The notes under the pieces: model-generated
Database searches by the model: none
Told to the model about the DNA's origin: nothing
What the model saw: the letters and a program-made list of their open reading frames with translations, nothing else
Shown here: positions 48,088-55,919 of the stretch, in pieces
How the letters are laid out: each line of letters opens with the position of its first letter
Position numbering within the stretch: the first letter of the stretch is position 1
From: JASHPR01 sp963833885
Lineage (GTDB): Bacteria; Actinomycetota; Actinomycetes; Streptosporangiales; Streptosporangiaceae
Reading direction: 5' to 3'
DNA length: 64,000 bases
Assembly (NCBI GenBank): GCA_963833885.1
Contig: CAWHZU010000033.1
Coordinates: 1-64,000 of the forward strand
Made by a program: the position numbers and the translations under genes

Positions 48088-49275
48088 ATGGCAGCGCGGC
48101 CGCGCAGCGGGCAGGCGTCGGCCACCGCAGCGGCGCTGACCGAGTCGGTGATCAGGGAGATGACCAGGCTCGCGCTGCAGCACAACGCGATCAACCTGGC
48201 CCAGGGCTTTCCCGACTTCCCCGCTCCTGACCAGGTCAAGCACGCCGCCGTCGCCGCGATCGAGGGGGACCTGAACCAGTACCCGATCACGTGGGGCCAG
48301 GTCTCCATCCGCGAGGCGCTCGCGGACAAGTACCGCGAGCACTACGGGATGGTCGTCGATCCGGAACGCGACGTGTGCGTGACCTGCGGCGCCACCGAGG
48401 CCATGATCGCCGCGATGATTGGCTGCGTCGACCCGGGCCAGGAAGTGATCGTCTTCGAGCCGTTCTACGAGAACTACGGCGCGGCCGCGGCGATCGCCGG
48501 TGCGGTGCCGCGTTACGTCACCCTGCGCGAGCCCGGCTGGTCCTTCGACGAGGCCGAGCTGGCCGCCGCGTTCACCAGCCGCACCCGCGCGATCGTGATC
48601 AACACGCCGGGCAACCCGACCGGCAAGGTGTTCAGCGCCGAGGAACTGGCCGCGATCGCGCGGCTGTGCCAGCGGCATGGGGTGCTGGCGATCACCGACG
48701 AGATCTACGAGCACATCGTCTACGACGGCGCCCGGCACATCCCGATGGCCACGGTCGCGGGCATGGAGGACCGCACGATCACGATCAGCGCGCTGTCCAA
48801 GAGCTACGCCGTCACCGGCTGGCGGGTCGGCTGGGCGATCGCGCCGCCCGGCCTGACCGACGCGATCCGCCGGGTGCACGACTTCGTCACGGTCGGGGCG
48901 CCGACGCCGTTCCAGGAGGCCGGGGCGGTGGCGCTGCGGCTGCCGGGCTCCTATTACGACCGGCTGGCCGCCGACTACACCGAGCGGCGCGACCTCATGC
49001 TGCAGATCCTGGCCATGGCCGGGCTCGAGCCCGCGACCACGCCGGCCGGGGCGTACTACATCATGTGCGACGCGTCGGTCCTGGGCATGGGCGACGACAC
49101 CGCGACGGCGCGCGCGCTCACCCGCGAGGTCGGCGTGGCCACCGTGCCGGGCTCGTCGTTCTACTCGCGGCCCGGGCTTGGCCGCTCCAAGATCCGGTTC
49201 TCCTACAGCAAGAAGCTGACCACGCTGCACGAGGCGGGCCGGCGGCTCGCGCGGCTGGCCCCGGACCCGACCTGA
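48088..49275 (+). CDS. PLP-dependent class I/II aminotransferase, 395 aa
   Basis: Fold-type I aminotransferase of the kynurenine/methionine aminotransferase (AT-If) group: NAINLAQGFPDFPAP, QYPITWGQVSIREALADKY, VIVFEPFYENYGAAAAI, VINTPGNPTGKVFS, the PLP lysine in SALSKSYAVTGWRVGW and KIRFSYSKK near the C-terminus. GAGG lies just before the ATG, 5 bases after the creatininase stop. It would transfer the amino group released by, or remaining after, the creatininase-family step; the substrate is unknown. Confidence 0.92.
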   Translation: MAARPRSGQASATAAALTESVIREMTRLALQHNAINLAQGFPDFPAPDQVKHAAVAAIEGDLNQYPITWGQVSIREALADKYREHYGMVVDPERDVCVTCGATEAMIAAMIGCVDPGQEVIVFEPFYENYGAAAAIAGAVPRYVTLREPGWSFDEAELAAAFTSRTRAIVINTPGNPTGKVFSAEELAAIARLCQRHGVLAITDEIYEHIVYDGARHIPMATVAGMEDRTITISALSKSYAVTGWRVGWAIAPPGLTDAIRRVHDFVTVGAPTPFQEAGAVALRLPGSYYDRLAADYTERRDLMLQILAMAGLEPATTPAGAYYIMCDASVLGMGDDTATARALTREVGVATVPGSSFYSRPGLGRSKIRFSYSKKLTTLHEAGRRLARLAPDPT

Positions 49276-49293
49276 CCGGCGGGGAGCGTCGCG

Positions 49294-50220
49294 TTAAGAC
49301 CCCGGGCAGGCCGCGTCGGACATCCCGTCGGACTGCGAGTGATGCGTAAGCATCTCGGAGTACTGGTCGCTGCCGCTCTTCAGCCCCGCCACCAGCGGGG
49401 AATGGGCGAGCACGACCGCTCCGGCGACCATGACCAGCAGTGACAGCGCCTCCAGTGGCCCCCACGCGCCGCTGGTCCGCAGGTCGTCGCCGAACAGCCC
49501 GACGCCGACCAGGATGCTGGCCACGGGGTCGACGAGGACGATCGTCGACTGCGAGGCGACGATCGGGCCCGCGTGAATCGCGTTCTGGGCCAGGAACACG
49601 GCGAGCGCGCCGAAGCAGGCCAGCGCGTAGGTCTGCCAGTGCCGGTACAGGCCGGCCAAGTCGGACGCGGCGAACCCGGACACCACCTTCGTGCAGGCCG
49701 CGGTGAACGCGAAGCTGATCGACGCGGCGGTCCCGAACATCGCAGCCCGCCACCAGCGCGGGCCGCGCAGCGCCAGCGCGGTCGCGATCACGATGCCGCC
49801 GGTGCAGGCCCCGCCGGCGATGAGCCACTCCCACAGCGGCGGGGACAGCGTGCCGTCCACCGGGTCGGCGAAGGCCAGGAACCCGGCCAGGCCGGCGGTC
49901 ACGGCCACCACGCCGGTCCACTCTCGTCCGCCCATCCTGAAGCCGAACCAGGCGACCAGCACGATGACGAGGAACACCAGCTCGGTGGTCAGGATCGGCT
50001 GGACCTCGGACAGCCGGCCCAGGTGCAGGGCCACGGCCTGGAGCAGAAACGAGACGATCATCAGCGCGAACCCGGCGAGCCAGATCCCGCGGCGCGCTGC
50101 ATAAGTGATCAGGCTGAACCGCAGCGTCGTGGACTGAGGCGCGGCTTCGATGCCCTTGCGCTGGAAGACGCTGGTCAGAGCGTTAGCGAGGGCGGCAGCC
50201 AAGGCCAATACGAAAACCAT
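49294..50220 (-). CDS. EamA/DMT-type membrane transporter, 308 aa
   Basis: About nine to ten hydrophobic helices in two halves, starting VFVLALAAALANALTSVFQRKG, with VQPILTTELVFLVIVLVAW and SQSTIVLVDPVASILVGVGL, typical of DMT-superfamily (EamA/NIPA-like) proteins of actinomycetes. The soluble C-terminal tail includes LTHHSQSDGMSDAACPG. ATG at 50220 preferred over a TTG at 50244. Divergent from the MarR gene, which may regulate it. Convergent with the aminotransferase gene (18-base gap). Confidence 0.85.
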   Translation of the reverse strand: MVFVLALAAALANALTSVFQRKGIEAAPQSTTLRFSLITYAARRGIWLAGFALMIVSFLLQAVALHLGRLSEVQPILTTELVFLVIVLVAWFGFRMGGREWTGVVAVTAGLAGFLAFADPVDGTLSPPLWEWLIAGGACTGGIVIATALALRGPRWWRAAMFGTAASISFAFTAACTKVVSGFAASDLAGLYRHWQTYALACFGALAVFLAQNAIHAGPIVASQSTIVLVDPVASILVGVGLFGDDLRTSGAWGPLEALSLLVMVAGAVVLAHSPLVAGLKSGSDQYSEMLTHHSQSDGMSDAACPGS

Positions 50221-50358
50221 GGTCCCCGCTAACCCCGCTCCCAACAGGCCCGTTCCAGTCTGCCTGCCCGCAGACCGTTATCCGCATATTGCTGTCCAGA
50301 AACACATGTATCATACAGCTATCTCGGTTAGCATACCCCGACGGAGCTGGTTGGCGTA
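50221..50358. promoter_or_regulatory. Divergent promoter region, transporter and MarR genes
   Basis: A 138-base gap with an A+T-rich core (CACATGTATCATACAGCTAT, 50303-50322) between divergent genes. CATGTATCATACA is a plausible imperfect palindrome, as expected for MarR self-regulation. Assigned by position and composition only. Confidence 0.35.
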
Positions 50359-50847
50359 GTGGATAACAGGCCAGATGGTGCTGACGCCATCGGGACTATC
50401 GAGCTCGAGCTGGTCAAACTGGTCCGCCACCTCGAGACGTTTGGCCGGCGCAGCTCGCTGTATGTGCGCGTGGACCGGGCCGGTTACCTCGCGATGCGGG
50501 TGCTCGAAGATCTCGGCCCGCTGAGCACCAACGCGCTGGCTCACGCCCTGCACCTGGACGCATCTACGGTCACCAGGCAGATCGCTCCGCTGGAGCGCGG
50601 CGCGCTGATCGAGCGGCGCCGCGATCCCGCCGACGGCCGGTCGTCGAGCATCGCGCTGACCGCCGAGGGCCGCCGCTGCATGAGCGACGTGAAGCAGGAG
50701 CGGCTGCGGTGCATCGAGGCGCTGGTGAGCGACTGGGACGGCGCCGATCAGACCGGCCTTGCGGCCGCGCTGGCCCGGCTCAACTCGTCCTTGGCCGACA
50801 GCGTGGGCGAGTCAGGCAAACGCCCGCAGTGCCCGCAGGCAGTGTGA
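50359..50847 (+). CDS. MarR family transcriptional regulator, 162 aa
   Basis: Winged-helix MarR protein: VRVDRAGYLAMRVLEDLGPLS, LAHALHLDASTVTRQIAPLE (recognition helix), the wing GALIERRRDPADGRSSSIAL and the dimerisation helices at both ends. GTG start at 50359. Divergent from the DMT transporter and upstream of the NOS gene on the same strand (276-base gap). It most likely controls the transporter. Control of NOS is possible but not shown. Confidence 0.9.
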   Translation: MDNRPDGADAIGTIELELVKLVRHLETFGRRSSLYVRVDRAGYLAMRVLEDLGPLSTNALAHALHLDASTVTRQIAPLERGALIERRRDPADGRSSSIALTAEGRRCMSDVKQERLRCIEALVSDWDGADQTGLAAALARLNSSLADSVGESGKRPQCPQAV

Positions 50848-50971
50848 TGGTGGGGCACTCCTAAGTCGCGAGGGTGACCTACGTGTCGCAGGCCGCCGCG
50901 TGCTCGCAGCGCCCACCGCGCCCCGCCGGGGGGCCACGATGTGCGGCGAATGCGCAGGTCAGAAGGCTATG

Positions 50972-50990
50972 TTCGGGTTTGAAACCCGAA
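50972..50990. promoter_or_regulatory. 19-bp perfect palindrome upstream of the NOS gene
   Basis: TTCGGGTTTGAAACCCGAA has 9-bp perfect arms and a single central base, 133 bases upstream of the NOS ATG within the 276-base gap after the MarR gene. A hairpin with such a tight loop is less likely than a dimer-binding operator. It does not match the NsrR consensus that I know. Confidence 0.5.
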
Positions 50991-51123
50991 GATCACCGTA
51001 CCGGGCGCGGCGTGTCCGTTGACCGGGCCGGCTGCGGTTGCCAGGATCGGTGGTGAAGCCAGGGGCCCCCCTCTCGCGGCATTCACCGCCACGCGGCGTC
51101 CCGGCCCTGGAGGCTCTTCACCC

Positions 51124-52302
51124 ATGACGGACACTTCCTCGATCACGCCTGTCGCCCGTTACGGTCAGGCGCCGCAGGGACCGACCGCGCCCGGCTCTGG
51201 CCCGTTGCGCTTCGAGGAGGCGGAAACGTTCATCCTGCAGTTTCACGGCGAGAACCCGGGGGCCGGGCCGCCGCAGGACCGGCTGCGGCAGGTCCGGCGG
51301 GAGATCGATTCGCAGGGCACCTACCGGCACACCCGCGACGAGCTGGAGTTCGCGGCGCGTGTGGCGTGGCGGAACAGCTCGCGCTGCATCGGGCGGCTGT
51401 ACTGGCGCAGCCTGCAGCTTCGCGACCGTCGGCACGTCAGCGCCGCCGCCGACGTCGCCGCCGAAGCCGTGAGGCACCTGCACGAAGCCACCAACGACGG
51501 CCGGATCCGGCCTCTGATCACCGTGTTCGCCCCCGACCTGCCGGGTGCGCCGGGGCCGCGGATCCTCAACGCCCAGCTGATCAGGTACGCCGGCTACGAG
51601 GCGGCCGACGGCACGGTCACCGGCGATCCCCTGAACGTGGGCATCACCCGGCTTGCCCGCGATCTCGGCTGGGCCGGGTGCCACCCGAAGGGGCGGTTCG
51701 ACGTCTTACCGGTTATCGTCCAGGACGGCTCGGGTCGGCGTGCGCTGCTCCGGCTGTCCGCCGACGCGGTGCTCGAGGTGCCGCTCAGCCACCCGGAGTT
51801 CGGCTGGTTTGCCGACCTGGGGCTGCGCTGGCATGCCGTGCCCGTGATCAGCGACATGTACCTCGAGGCGGGCGGCATCCGGTATCCGGCCGCGCCGTTC
51901 AACGGCTGGTACATGTGCACCGAGATCGGCTCGAGGAACCTGGGCGACGTCGCCCGCTACAACCAGCTTCCGGTCGTAGCCAGGGGCATGGGCATGAGCA
52001 CGGTCAGCAACCAGATGCTCTGGAAGGACCGGGCGCTGACCGAGCTGAACGTCGCCGTCCTTTCCTCGTTCCGTGCCTCCCGCGTGACGATCACCGACCA
52101 TCACACCGAATCCGTGCGCTTCCTCATGCACCTGGCCAAGGAAGAGAGCGCCGGGCGCGTCTGCTCAGCGGACTGGACCTGGATCGTTCCCCCGGCTGCG
52201 GCGTCGGCCACTCCGGTCTTCCACCGGTATTACGACCACGTCCACCAGACGCCGAACTTCTACCGCCACCCAGACCTGCCCCTGGCGGCCGTGCCCAGTT
52301 AG
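51124..52302 (+). CDS. nos: Bacterial nitric-oxide synthase, oxygenase domain, 392 aa
   Basis: Stand-alone NOS oxygenase. Heme-thiolate Cys88 in VAWRNSSRCIGRLYWRSL, characteristic RILNAQLIRYAGYE, GWAGCHPKGRFDVLPVIV, and arginine-binding Glu267 in PFNGWYMCTEIGSRNL. The C-terminal WTWIVPPAAASATPVFHRYY resembles the pterin/heme-propionate contact region. Like other bacterial forms it lacks the mammalian N-terminal zinc site and reductase domain. GGAGG precedes the ATG. It converts L-arginine to citrulline and NO with electrons from a general reductase; no partner reductase is adjacent. Confidence 0.95.
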   Translation: MTDTSSITPVARYGQAPQGPTAPGSGPLRFEEAETFILQFHGENPGAGPPQDRLRQVRREIDSQGTYRHTRDELEFAARVAWRNSSRCIGRLYWRSLQLRDRRHVSAAADVAAEAVRHLHEATNDGRIRPLITVFAPDLPGAPGPRILNAQLIRYAGYEAADGTVTGDPLNVGITRLARDLGWAGCHPKGRFDVLPVIVQDGSGRRALLRLSADAVLEVPLSHPEFGWFADLGLRWHAVPVISDMYLEAGGIRYPAAPFNGWYMCTEIGSRNLGDVARYNQLPVVARGMGMSTVSNQMLWKDRALTELNVAVLSSFRASRVTITDHHTESVRFLMHLAKEESAGRVCSADWTWIVPPAAASATPVFHRYYDHVHQTPNFYRHPDLPLAAVPS

Positions 52303-52360
52303 CTTGGGGCTGGTCAGCCTCCCACCCAGATCATGAAGCAAAGCCGCCGGGCGGGTCGGG

Positions 52361-53371
52361 TTACGGGACGGGGGACTTCAGGCCGACGGAGGCGAGCACC
52401 TCGCTGGCCGGGCGAGGGCTGGTGCGGACCCCGGCGACGGCGCCCTTGACCAGGCACTGCCCGAGCGCCCGGCGGTCGGTCGACTTGGCGAACGTCCGGG
52501 CCCAGCGGCGCAGTGTCGAGCCGCCGTACAGCACGCGCTCGCCGGGGGTCAGCGGCGCCCGGGCCCTGAGCGTCCAGATCTTGTTCCTGACCTCGTAGAA
52601 GAAGCGCTGCCCAGGGTCGCTGTCGGTGGAGCCGAAGGCGGCGGTCTTGTGCACCACGATGCTCGCCGGGCAGAGCAGGCCGGCGTTACCGCGCAGCACC
52701 CGGGTGGTGAACTCGAAGTCGTCGTTCCACAGGAAGTAGTCGGCCTGCGGCAGGCCGCGCTCCCGGCAGACGCCGGCGTCGACGAGTATGGAGACGAACG
52801 ACGCCGAGCGGATCGGCATGCAGCCGGCCGCCGCGGCGGCTTCGCGCTCGGCCCGCCCGGCGAACGGCTTGGCCCGCGGGGTGTTCATCGGGTGGGCGCG
52901 TCCGTCGGTCCACACCACGCGGCTGGCGAGCAGGGCCGGGGGCCTGGACGAACCGGGGTGAAGGGCGAGATGGCGTTCCCGCGCGTCGAGCAGGGCCCGC
53001 AGCGCGCCCGGCTCGGGCACCGTGTCGTCGTCCATCAGCCAGACGAGGTCGGCAGACTGGTCGAGGGCCAGCGCCATACCGCAGGCGAACCCGCCCGCGC
53101 CTCCGGTATTGCTGGCCAGCTCGGTCACACCGGCGGACGGGTACTGCCTGCGCACCGCCGCGGCCGTGCCGTCGGTCGAGGCGTTGTCGACCACGATGAC
53201 CGCGTCGGCGGGCCGGGTCTGAGCCTGCACCGCCGCCAGCGCCTCCAGCAGCAGGTCCCGCCGGTTGTAGGTAACCACCACCGCGATCACCCGCGGCGCT
53301 GGGGTGGCCGGAGCGGGTGATTGGGCCGGTACGGCCGTGGCGGCCGGCGTGCCGTCGGGCACGCTAGGCAT
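52361..53371 (-). CDS. Family 2 glycosyltransferase (GlfT1/rhamnosyltransferase-like), 336 aa
   Basis: GT-A fold: VIAVVVTYNRRDLLLEALAA, VIVVDNASTDGTAAAV, the DxD-type motif LVWLMDDDTVPEPGAL, and the acceptor/base region DYFLWNDDFEFTTRVLRG, a pattern shared with galactofuranosyl- and rhamnosyl-transferases. A Pro/Ala-rich N-terminus precedes the domain. The ATG overlaps the sulfotransferase-like stop by 8 bases, so the two are coupled. It lies in a cluster with glf, suggesting transfer of galactofuranose to a surface glycan or its initiation. Confidence 0.85.
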   Translation of the reverse strand: MPSVPDGTPAATAVPAQSPAPATPAPRVIAVVVTYNRRDLLLEALAAVQAQTRPADAVIVVDNASTDGTAAAVRRQYPSAGVTELASNTGGAGGFACGMALALDQSADLVWLMDDDTVPEPGALRALLDARERHLALHPGSSRPPALLASRVVWTDGRAHPMNTPRAKPFAGRAEREAAAAAGCMPIRSASFVSILVDAGVCRERGLPQADYFLWNDDFEFTTRVLRGNAGLLCPASIVVHKTAAFGSTDSDPGQRFFYEVRNKIWTLRARAPLTPGERVLYGGSTLRRWARTFAKSTDRRALGQCLVKGAVAGVRTSPRPASEVLASVGLKSPVP

Positions 53372-54638
53372 GCTTGCCGACCCGGCGGCGCTCGAGCCTG
53401 CGCCAGGCCACGATGCGAATGCGGCGCACGACCGGGAACCGGCTGCTGAGCTCGCGCACCGTTCGCTTCAGCCGAGGCGAGGACGCCACCGTTGACTCGA
53501 CCCTGGCGACGAGCCCACGCTGCCGGTCCGGGCTCGGCTGCGGCTTCGCCGCCGGATGCGCCTTGTGGTACTGGTTCACGACCATCGCCGCCGCGGCGTG
53601 CACCGCGGCGTCGAGCACCAGCTCGGCCGGCTGGTCCGCCGAGCTGGCCGCGGGCCCGGTGACCGGCAGCGGCCGCAGCTCTTCCAGGTTGCCGACCACG
53701 TCGTAGTCGGACTCGCTCAGCGCTTCGACGAGGACGTCCGCCTGCTTGCCTGCCCATTCCTCGCGCTCGGCGGGGATCACGAGCCGGCCCTCGCGCGGCC
53801 GCGCGGCCAGGGCGCGATGCGCGACCCCCTCCTTCACGTTCCACATGTAGAACCAGTCGGGGACCTCTTCGGGCAGCACCTCATTCAGCCGCCGCAGGAA
53901 CTCGATCTCGGGCAGGCCGAGCGAGGCATTCGGCCGGGCGCGGCTGATATCCACGCTGGCCGGGTCGACCTCGAGCAGGGCCGCGAACCGCTGCCACAGC
54001 AGCGCGTTGTCCGACCCGCGCGGCGGAACCGTGATCACGTGGATCCGCTGCGGCGGTACGTACTGCGCCCAGATGCCGAGGATCGCCATCGTGTCGTGCA
54101 CCCGCCAGAACCACCACTGCCGCCGGTCGGCCGAATAAGACTCCCGGTCGATCACGTCCTCGAGCCATTCGCCGAAGCCCTTGGCGTTGCGGTGCTTCAC
54201 GGTCTCCTGCCACTCCGCCGGCAGCAGCGTGGCCATGTCCCGCACGGTGATCACCACGTGCACCTCGGCCGGCTGCAGGGACCGCACCGCGCGCTCGGCC
54301 TGCTCCGGGTCGGCCGCGGAGAACAGCTCGTGCGAGATCACGCCGACCCGGGGCGCCTGCTGGGCCTGGCGGGCCAGGATCTCCCATTCGCCGGTCCATG
54401 ACCCGGCCGGATCCGAGGCCAGCTTGGGGATCCCGCGCAGGTCCTGGCTGGCACGGTAGTGATCTTGCGGGTGGTGGCCGGGCAGCACCACGCCCTGCGC
54501 GGAGAGCTCGTCGCGGTTTCGCCACATGACGTGCTGCAGGAATGTGGTGCCGGTCTTCGGCTCGCCGATGTGCAGGAGAACTTTTGGCCCCGTGCCGGTG
54601 GTGGTGCTGGGGGACTCGCTCTCGGCGTGCCTTGCCAT
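53364..54638 (-). CDS. Sulfotransferase-family-like protein, 424 aa
   Basis: PAPS-type sulfotransferase fold: LLHIGEPKTGTTFLQHVMWR matches the 5'-phosphosulfate loop, and VHVVITVRDMATLLPAEWQE the 3'-phosphate-binding region. Central part SYSADRRQWWFWRVHDTMAIL and PQRIHVITVPPRG follow. A basic C-terminal extension of about 110 residues (RLKRTVRELSSRFPVVRRIR) is unusual and may bind membrane or glycan. It is co-transcribed with the GT2 gene and could sulfate a surface polysaccharide. Direct repeats lie in its promoter (54653-54705). Confidence 0.8.
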   Translation of the reverse strand: MARHAESESPSTTTGTGPKVLLHIGEPKTGTTFLQHVMWRNRDELSAQGVVLPGHHPQDHYRASQDLRGIPKLASDPAGSWTGEWEILARQAQQAPRVGVISHELFSAADPEQAERAVRSLQPAEVHVVITVRDMATLLPAEWQETVKHRNAKGFGEWLEDVIDRESYSADRRQWWFWRVHDTMAILGIWAQYVPPQRIHVITVPPRGSDNALLWQRFAALLEVDPASVDISRARPNASLGLPEIEFLRRLNEVLPEEVPDWFYMWNVKEGVAHRALAARPREGRLVIPAEREEWAGKQADVLVEALSESDYDVVGNLEELRPLPVTGPAASSADQPAELVLDAAVHAAAAMVVNQYHKAHPAAKPQPSPDRQRGLVARVESTVASSPRLKRTVRELSSRFPVVRRIRIVAWRRLERRRVGKHA

Positions 54639-54935
54639 CCTGGCAACCTCGCGTCTCGTCGTTTTGCGCTTCGAAGACGTCTCGTCGGTTTTGCGCTTCG
54701 AAGACTAGGTCAGATACCGGCTGCGGGGGCCTGCAACTGACAGTAATGCCAGCTATCTGCCCTAAAGTGATCGTAAGGTAGCCTTCACCAAAAGGTTGGG
54801 CGCTGTATGAGCTATGGACCATGCGGCGTCGACGAACCCGGCTATATTCGGGCACCGGCACGGACCGCCCGTTTTGCGGCCCGGCCTCGTCGCGTTGCGC
54901 GTTCCCCCCGGTGATGGAAGGCAGGCCTCCTGCGT
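54639..54935. promoter_or_regulatory. Divergent promoter region of the surface-glycan cluster
   Basis: 297 bases without a gene between the divergent sulfotransferase and GT2 genes. It holds the 26/27-bp direct repeats (annotated separately), an A+T-richer stretch at 54740-54800 with a short AAGGTAGCCTT palindrome (54775-54785), and the leader of the plus-strand operon. Confidence 0.45.
54653..54705. repeat. Two tandem 26/27-bp direct repeats in the glycan-cluster promoter
   Basis: Unit 1 (54653-54678) and unit 2 (54679-54705) both begin GTCTCGTCG and end TTTTGCGCTTCGAAGAC; unit 2 has one extra G. Each contains the palindromic core CTTCGAAG. They start 15 bases upstream of the sulfotransferase ATG. 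Candidate tandem operator; a recent duplication is also possible given the near identity. Confidence 0.65.
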
Positions 54936-55919
54936 ATGCATGAGCCCTTCTCGCTCCTGGTCTCGGTGTACGACGGCGACCGGCCCGACTACATACGGAG
55001 GGCACTCCGCAGCGCGGTTGACGAGCAGACCGTTCGCCCGGACCAGGTAGTGATCGTACGGGACGGGCCGGTACGCGACGAAATCGCCGGATGCCTCGAG
55101 GACTTCGTGCGCACCAGCCCGGTGCCGGTGTCGTACGTCCCGCTGGCGCGCAACAGCGGCCTGGGGCCCGCTCTCGACCAAGGGCTGGCCGCGAGCTGGT
55201 TCGACGTGGTCGCGCGCATGGACGCCGACGACGTGGCCATGCCGCACCGGTTCGAGGTGGAACTGCCGCTGATCCAGGACGCGGACATCGTCGGGGCCGG
55301 GCTGCTCGAGTTCGTCGGGGATACCGATGGCATCGTCGGGCAGCGCGTTCCGCCCACCGACGCCGGCCAGATCCAGCGCTACGCCCGGATGCACGATCCG
55401 TTCAACCACCCGACCGTCGTGTACCGCCGGCACGCGGTGCTCGAGGCGGGCGGGTACGGCGAGTTTCCGCTGATGGAGGACTACGCGCTGTTCGCCAGGA
55501 TGCTGGCCAGCGGTGCCAGGGCGGTCAACGTGGCCGAGCCGCTCGTGTTCTACCGCGTCGGCCCCGAGGCCTTCAAGCGGCGGGGCGGGACCGGGCTGCT
55601 GCGCTCCGAGCTGCGGCTGCAGCGCGAGTTCCGGCGGCGCGGGTTCACCACCCCGGTCGAGTTCGCGCGCAACGTGCTGGTTCGCGGCGGCTACCGGCTG
55701 ATCCCGTGGTGGTGCCGCCGCGCGATGTACCGGCCGATCGTGGCCCACTTCACCGAGCATCCGGAGCCCACGGCGGCGCTGGGGGAGCCGGGGGAGTCGG
55801 CGGACAGGGAACCTGCGGATGGGGGGCTGGCGTGCGGGCTGCCTCCGGGGGAGTGGGAGTACCCGGAGATGCCGGCCGCCGGATTCTGGCGCGAGCAGCC
55901 GCTGCCGGTGGGCTCGTGA
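54936..55919 (+). CDS. Family 2 glycosyltransferase (WcaA/amylovoran type), 327 aa
   Basis: GT2 with FSLLVSVYDGDRPDYIRRAL, QVVIVRDGPV, NSGLGPALDQGL, DxD-type WFDVVARMDADDVAMPHRF and the C-terminal MEDYALFARMLASGARAV. A tail of about 60 acidic/proline-rich residues follows the domain. It is the first gene of a plus-strand operon with glf, the GlfT2-like gene and a GT39-like gene, overlapping glf as GTGA. Likely adds a sugar during assembly of the galactofuranose-containing glycan; the donor is unknown. Confidence 0.87.
   Translation: MHEPFSLLVSVYDGDRPDYIRRALRSAVDEQTVRPDQVVIVRDGPVRDEIAGCLEDFVRTSPVPVSYVPLARNSGLGPALDQGLAASWFDVVARMDADDVAMPHRFEVELPLIQDADIVGAGLLEFVGDTDGIVGQRVPPTDAGQIQRYARMHDPFNHPTVVYRRHAVLEAGGYGEFPLMEDYALFARMLASGARAVNVAEPLVFYRVGPEAFKRRGGTGLLRSELRLQREFRRRGFTTPVEFARNVLVRGGYRLIPWWCRRAMYRPIVAHFTEHPEPTAALGEPGESADREPADGGLACGLPPGEWEYPEMPAAGFWREQPLPVGS

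Noticed and set aside
54775..54785. AAGGTAGCCTT as an iron-regulator (IdeR/DmdR) box
   Set aside because: Only the inner 11 bases fit; the full 19-bp TTAGGTTAGGCTAACCTAA-type consensus is not met, and no iron-related gene is adjacent.
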